A stretch of 64,000 nt of DNA from Streptomyces sp. ISL-98 (GTDB taxonomy: Bacteria; Actinomycetota; Actinomycetes; Streptomycetales; Streptomycetaceae). The stretch spans positions 383,209 to 447,208 of the forward strand of contig NZ_JAGGPB010000001.1 of NCBI RefSeq assembly GCF_018614055.1. The letters are read 5' to 3'. Of this stretch, positions 60,190-64,000 are shown one piece after another. A model generated the notes under the pieces. It was not told the DNA's origin and ran no database searches. It worked only from the letters and a program-made list of their open reading frames with translations. The stretch's first letter is position 1, and every line of letters begins with the position of its first letter. The position numbers and the translations under genes are program-made.

Positions 60190-61922
60190 TTGCCGGCCTC
60201 CTTCTCACCGGCGAGAACGCCGGCACCCGCGCCGACTTGCTCAAGCTGGTCGAGCGCGGCGATCTCCGGGTGGTGCAGGTCGAACGCCGGGGATTCGGAA
60301 CGGATCCTCGGCAGGGTGAGGAAGTTGTGCCGCGGGGGCGGGCAGGACGTCGCCCACTCCAGCGAACGGCCGTAGCCCCAGGGGTCGTCGACCTCGATCT
60401 TCTTGCCGTACTTGGCGGTCTTCCACACGTTGTAGAAGAACGGCAGGATCGACAGGCCCAGCAGGAACGAGCTGATCGTGGAGATGGTGTTCAGCGCGGT
60501 GAACCCGTCGGCCGCGAGGTAGTCCGCGTAACGACGCGGCATGCCCTCGGCGCCCAGCCAGTGCTGCACCAGGAACGTGCCGTGGAAGCCGATGAACAGC
60601 GTCCAGAACGTGATCTTGCCGAGCCGCTCGTCCAGCATCTTGCCCGTGAACTTCGGCCACCAGAAGTGGAATCCGGCGAACATCGCGAAGACCACGGTGC
60701 CGAAAACGACGTAGTGGAAGTGCGCGACGACGAAGTACGAGTCGGAGACGTGGAAGTCCATCGGGGGCGAGGCCAGGATGACGCCGGTCAGACCACCGAA
60801 GGCGAAGGTGATCAGGAAGCCGACGGTCCAGAGCATCGGTGTCTCGAAGGACAGCGAGCCCTTCCACATGGTGCCGATCCAGTTGAAGAACTTCACACCG
60901 GTCGGTACCGCGATCAGGAAGGTCATGAACGAGAAGAACGGCAACAGCACGCCGCCCGTGACGTACATGTGGTGCGCCCACACCGTGACCGAGAGGCCGG
61001 CGATCGCGATCGTCGCGCCGATCAGGCCGATGTAGCCGAACATCGGCTTGCGGCTGAAGACCGGGATCACCTCGGAGACGATTCCGAAGAATGGCAACGC
61101 GATGATGTAGACCTCTGGATGGCCGAAGAACCAGAAGAGGTGCTGCCACAGAATCGCTCCGCCGTTGGCCGAGTCGAAGATGTGCGCACCGAACTTGCGG
61201 TCCGCCTCCAGCGCGAAGAGCGCCGCGGCCAGCACCGGGAAGGCGAGCAGGACCAGTACACCGGTCAGCAGCACGTTCCAGGTAAAGATCGGCATCCGGA
61301 ACATCGTCATGCCGGGTGCGCGCATGCAGATGATCGTGGTGATGAAGTTGACCGAGCCGAGGATCGTGCCGAAGCCGGAGAAGGCCAGACCCATGATCCA
61401 CATGTCGGCGCCGACGCCCGGCGAGCGGACCGCGTCCGACAGCGGGGAGTAGGCGAACCAGCCGAAGTCGGCCGCACCCTGCGGGGTGAGGAAGCCGGCC
61501 ACCGCGATGAGCGAGCCGAAGAGGTACAGCCAGTACGCGAACATGTTCAGCCGCGGGAACGCCACGTCGGGCGCGCCGATCTGCAGCGGCATGATCCAGT
61601 TCGCGAATCCGGCGAACAGCGGCGTCGCGAACATCAGCAGCATGATCGTGCCGTGCATCGTGAACGCCTGGTTGAACTGCTCGTTCGACATGATCTGCGT
61701 GCCGGGACGGGCGAGTTCGGCGCGCATGAAGAGCGCCATCACACCGCCGATGCAGAAGAACACGAACGACGTGATCAGGTAGAGCGAGCCGATGGTCTTG
61801 TGGTCAGTGGTGGTCAGCCACTTCACCACCACATTTCCCGGCTCCTTGCGCCGTACCGGCAGCTCGTCCTCGTACGAGTCGTCTGCTGCCGCGGCACCCT
61901 GGGGTTGATTGAGGATGCTCAC
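60186..61922 (-). CDS. ctaD: Cytochrome c oxidase subunit I
   Basis: 578 aa from GTG 61922, overlapping the ctaC stop. It carries heme a, heme a3 and CuB. Heme a ligand His is in [23 protein letters not shown]; the CuB/active-site His-Tyr cross-link region is [23 protein letters not shown]; further copper ligands are in [10 protein letters not shown]; heme a3/heme a ligands are in [28 protein letters not shown]. The C-terminal tail after residue 530 is a soluble extension. Upstream ctaC and downstream ctaF complete the operon. Confidence 0.98.
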   Translation of the reverse strand: MSILNQPQGAAAADDSYEDELPVRRKEPGNVVVKWLTTTDHKTIGSLYLITSFVFFCIGGVMALFMRAELARPGTQIMSNEQFNQAFTMHGTIMLLMFATPLFAGFANWIMPLQIGAPDVAFPRLNMFAYWLYLFGSLIAVAGFLTPQGAADFGWFAYSPLSDAVRSPGVGADMWIMGLAFSGFGTILGSVNFITTIICMRAPGMTMFRMPIFTWNVLLTGVLVLLAFPVLAAALFALEADRKFGAHIFDSANGGAILWQHLFWFFGHPEVYIIALPFFGIVSEVIPVFSRKPMFGYIGLIGATIAIAGLSVTVWAHHMYVTGGVLLPFFSFMTFLIAVPTGVKFFNWIGTMWKGSLSFETPMLWTVGFLITFAFGGLTGVILASPPMDFHVSDSYFVVAHFHYVVFGTVVFAMFAGFHFWWPKFTGKMLDERLGKITFWTLFIGFHGTFLVQHWLGAEGMPRRYADYLAADGFTALNTISTISSFLLGLSILPFFYNVWKTAKYGKKIEVDDPWGYGRSLEWATSCPPPRHNFLTLPRIRSESPAFDLHHPEIAALDQLEQVGAGAGVLAGEKEAGK

Positions 61923-62887
61923 AGTTTGTTCGTCTCCGCATTCCTGGCCGGGTCGGTCTGCTCGATACCGGCCGGGATGTAGCCGGTCTGGCCCTTCTCC
62001 GCCAGCTCCTTGAGGTGCTGCTGGTAACGCTCCGGGGAGACGACCTTGACGTTGAAGAGCATCCGGGAGTGGTCGACACCGCAGAGCTCGGCGCACTTGC
62101 CCATGAAGGTGCCCTCACGCGTGGGGGTCACCTCGAAGACGTTGGTGTGGCCGGGGATGACGTCCTGCTTCATCAGGAACGGCACCACCCAGAAGGAGTG
62201 GATGACGTCGCGCGAACTCAGAACGAAGCGGACCTTCTCGCCCTTCGGCAGCCACAGGGTCGGACCCGGGTTGCCGTTCTGCGGGTTCCGCTCGCCCGGA
62301 GTACCGACCGCGTAGACGCCTTCGGCACCTTCGGGGAACTGCTTGGTGTACTTGTCCGGAAGTACGCTGAGCTCCTTGGCGAGCTTCGCGCCCGTGGCGG
62401 CGTTGCCGTCCACGTTCTCCACGTAGTTGAAGCCCCAGCTCCACTGGAAGCCGACCACGTTGACGGTGTGGGCCGGCTTGTCATCGAGCGCGAGGAGCTT
62501 CGTCTCGTCGCGCGCGGTGAAGTAGAAGAGGACCGAGACGATGATGAGCGGGACCACGGTGTACAGCGCCTCGATGGGCATGTTGTACCGGGTCTGCGGA
62601 GGTACCTCCACCTTGGTGCGGCTACGCCGGTGGAAGATGACGCTCCACAGGATCAGGCCCCAGACCAGGACGCCCGTGATGAGCGCTGCCGCCCACGAGC
62701 CCTGCCAGAGGGAGAGAATCCTGGGAGCCTCTTCGGTAACCGGGGTAGGCATCCCGAGGCGGGGGAAGTCCTGCCATGTGTACGAGCAACCAGAGGCGGT
62801 CGCCAGGACCACGCCCGCGGTCAGCACCTGGAGCAGCTTCCGCCGCATCGGGCGCCGCGACGAGCGGTCGGAGCCGTTGGGACTCAC
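61919..62887 (-). CDS. ctaC: Cytochrome c oxidase subunit II
   Basis: 322 aa from GTG 62887. The signal peptide ends in ATASGCS (lipid-modified Cys34 likely). Two spans (about 65-85 and 108-128) hold the protein in the membrane, and the extracytoplasmic cupredoxin domain carries the binuclear CuA site: [12 protein letters not shown] with Cys265, Cys269, His273 and Met276, plus His in [12 protein letters not shown]. It accepts electrons from QcrC. First gene of ctaC-ctaD-ctaF. The loop between residues 165-215 is longer than in E. coli-type subunits, as usual in actinobacteria. Confidence 0.97.
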   Translation of the reverse strand: MSPNGSDRSSRRPMRRKLLQVLTAGVVLATASGCSYTWQDFPRLGMPTPVTEEAPRILSLWQGSWAAALITGVLVWGLILWSVIFHRRSRTKVEVPPQTRYNMPIEALYTVVPLIIVSVLFYFTARDETKLLALDDKPAHTVNVVGFQWSWGFNYVENVDGNAATGAKLAKELSVLPDKYTKQFPEGAEGVYAVGTPGERNPQNGNPGPTLWLPKGEKVRFVLSSRDVIHSFWVVPFLMKQDVIPGHTNVFEVTPTREGTFMGKCAELCGVDHSRMLFNVKVVSPERYQQHLKELAEKGQTGYIPAGIEQTDPARNAETNKL

Positions 62888-62967
62888 GTAGCGCCTTCCC
62901 GAGAGTCTCGCCCGCGCGGTCGGTTGCGGCCGTCACGCTGGTCGGTCGCCGGCCCTGACGCGGGCAG

Positions 62968-62996
62968 GGGTTTGGATGTTTATGCGGACCAAACCC
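62968..62996. promoter_or_regulatory. Inverted repeat upstream of ctaC
   Basis: GGGTTTGG (62968-62975) and CCAAACCC (62989-62996) are 8-bp arms with a 13-nt AT-rich spacer, 81-109 bp upstream of the ctaC start. It is an operator or promoter candidate. The remainder of the 62888-63225 gap shows no further gene. Confidence 0.4.
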
Positions 62997-63225
62997 TACT
63001 GGACGCTATTTGGGGTCGCGCGGGGAGGGTGCCCAACGCGCCGTGCCGCTCCCCGAACGAATGGAATCTTGGTGGAATAGGCGCCTCCGCCCGCCTTCTG
63101 ACGGCCCTTCCCCTGGTGAACGCGAGGGTGCGGGAGGGCGGCGGGGGCTGGCGGGCGGATGGCTCGGCGAATGCCCGGGCGGATGCGGGGAGCCCGGTTC
63201 GCGGGTGCGGGGTTAGCGTGGCGAT

Positions 63226-64000
63226 GTGCCCTACTTCGACGCAGCTTCCTCCGCTCCGCTCCACCCCGTCGCCCGGCAGGCCCTGCTGGCCTCGCTCGAC
63301 GAGGGGTGGGCCGACCCTGCCCGCCTCTACCGCGAGGGGCGGCGTGCCCGGATGCTGCTGGACGCGGCACGGGAAACCGTGGCCGATGCGGTGGGCTGCC
63401 GCCCCGACGAGCTGGTCTTCACCTCTTCGGGCACGCGCGCGGTGCACTCCGGGATCTCCGGAGCCCTCGCCGCGCGGCGACGTGTCGGGCGCCACCTGGT
63501 CGTATCCGCCGTCGAGCACTCCTCGGTGCTGCACTCGGCGGCCGCCCATGAGGAACAGGGCGGTACGTCGACCGAGGTCGAGGTCGACCGGGCGGGCCGC
63601 GTGGCCCCCGGGGCGTACGCCCGGGCCCTGCGCGACGACACCGCGCTCGCCTGCCTCCAGTCCGCCAACCACGAGGTCGGCACGGAGCAGCCCGTGGCCG
63701 AAATCGCACAGGAGTGCCGGGCGGTAGGTGTGCCGCTTCTGGTGGACGCGGCGCAGTCGCTGGGGTGGGGGCGGGTGGAAGGGGACTGGTCACTGCTCAC
63801 CGCGAGTGCGCACAAGTGGGGCGGCCCCGCGGGCGTCGGGCTGCTGGTCGTACGGAAGGGCGTGCGGTTCGCGGCCCAAGGGCCCGCCGACGAGCGGGAG
63901 TCGGGACGCGCGGCCGGTTTCGAGAACCTCCCCGCGATCGTGGCGGCAGCGGCATCACTGCGCGCCGTGCGGGCGGAGGCGGCCGACGAGGCGGCGCGGC
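63226..64000 (+). CDS. NifS/IscS-like cysteine desulfurase (partial, runs off window)
   Basis: At least 258 aa from GTG 63226. There is no ribosome site and TAGCGT lies 8-13 nt upstream, so a leaderless message is likely. PLP aminotransferase class V motifs: YFDAASSAPLHPVARQALL, NifS-like FTSSGTRAVHSGISGALAARR, SAVEHSSVLHSAAAHEEQGG, LACLQSANHEVGTEQPV, LLVDAAQSLGWGRV and Lys197 in SAHKWGGPAGVGLLVVRKG. The C-terminal Cys loop is outside the window. It is the second class V enzyme here and is not close to the SAM-IV-controlled one (50704-52065) in sequence. Confidence 0.88.
   Translation, partial: MPYFDAASSAPLHPVARQALLASLDEGWADPARLYREGRRARMLLDAARETVADAVGCRPDELVFTSSGTRAVHSGISGALAARRRVGRHLVVSAVEHSSVLHSAAAHEEQGGTSTEVEVDRAGRVAPGAYARALRDDTALACLQSANHEVGTEQPVAEIAQECRAVGVPLLVDAAQSLGWGRVEGDWSLLTASAHKWGGPAGVGLLVVRKGVRFAAQGPADERESGRAAGFENLPAIVAAAASLRAVRAEAADEAAR

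Overview
This window is chromosomal DNA from a Streptomyces-type actinomycete. The evidence is the very high GC content with G/C-biased third codon positions, frequent GTG starts, an IdeR/DmdR-type iron box, a SAM-IV riboswitch, and a gene order that I remember from the S. coelicolor core chromosome (roughly SCO2100 to SCO2157, including metF, thiE, thiOSG, a PASTA kinase, bfr, aroG, trpEG, macRS, glkA, trpD, qcrCAB and ctaCDF). No tRNA, rRNA, insertion sequence, prophage, CRISPR array or antibiotic cluster was seen. This is conserved housekeeping territory, and the interest lies mainly in its regulatory DNA and in a few odd proteins.

Bases 1-9000 hold the end of a DUF58 gene coupled to a TgpA-like transglutaminase; a convergent trio (DUF3040 protein, SAM methyltransferase, SAV_6107-type HEPN protein); and a compact ABC-like ATPase / YhgE-Pip membrane protein / TetR operon behind a near-perfect TetR-type operator. 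Bases 9000-18300 hold an FAD oxidoreductase, a Gln/Tyr-rich membrane protein, metF, thiE, an Rv2175c-like DNA-binding protein, a ferredoxin-reductase-like flavoprotein, and the TPP-riboswitch-controlled thiO-thiS-thiG operon, which ends in a degenerate 23-25 bp tandem repeat.

Bases 18300-26600 hold a PASTA Ser/Thr kinase, an endonuclease-IV-like protein, a His-rich DUF4396 membrane protein behind a CsoR-type operator, a sulfite-oxidase-like protein, bacterioferritin with its iron-box-controlled ferredoxin, class II DAHP synthase, and a divergent DUF2867/TetR pair with twin operators. Bases 26550-39200 hold a trp leader peptide and attenuator before a fused anthranilate synthase, a phosphofructokinase with PPi-type residues, the MacRS two-component system, an acyltransferase, an esterase, a nuclease-family protein, glucokinase with its SCO2127-like neighbour, an ArsA-like ATPase lacking both P-loop lysines, an SRPBCC protein and a phosphoesterase.

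Bases 39400-53600 hold an acyl-CoA ligase, a PimB'-like mannosyltransferase, a GT87 enzyme, a zinc-metalloprotease-like protein, two paralogous NlpC/P60 cell-wall hydrolases (one behind a c-di-AMP/ydaO-like leader), a NYN-domain protein, a rhomboid protease, a class V aminotransferase behind a SAM-IV riboswitch, and trpD. Bases 53600-63000 encode the cytochrome bc1-aa3 branch (ctaE-qcrC-qcrA-qcrB and ctaC-ctaD-ctaF), with a receiver-like orphan and an L,D-transpeptidase between the two operons. The window ends inside a NifS-like aminotransferase.

Many genes from metF to ctaC reappear, in recognisable order, in the mycobacterial Rv2172c-Rv2200c block as I remember it. The window therefore looks like an ancient actinobacterial neighbourhood linking aromatic/Trp synthesis, phospholipid mannosylation, cell-wall hydrolysis and the respiratory supercomplex.
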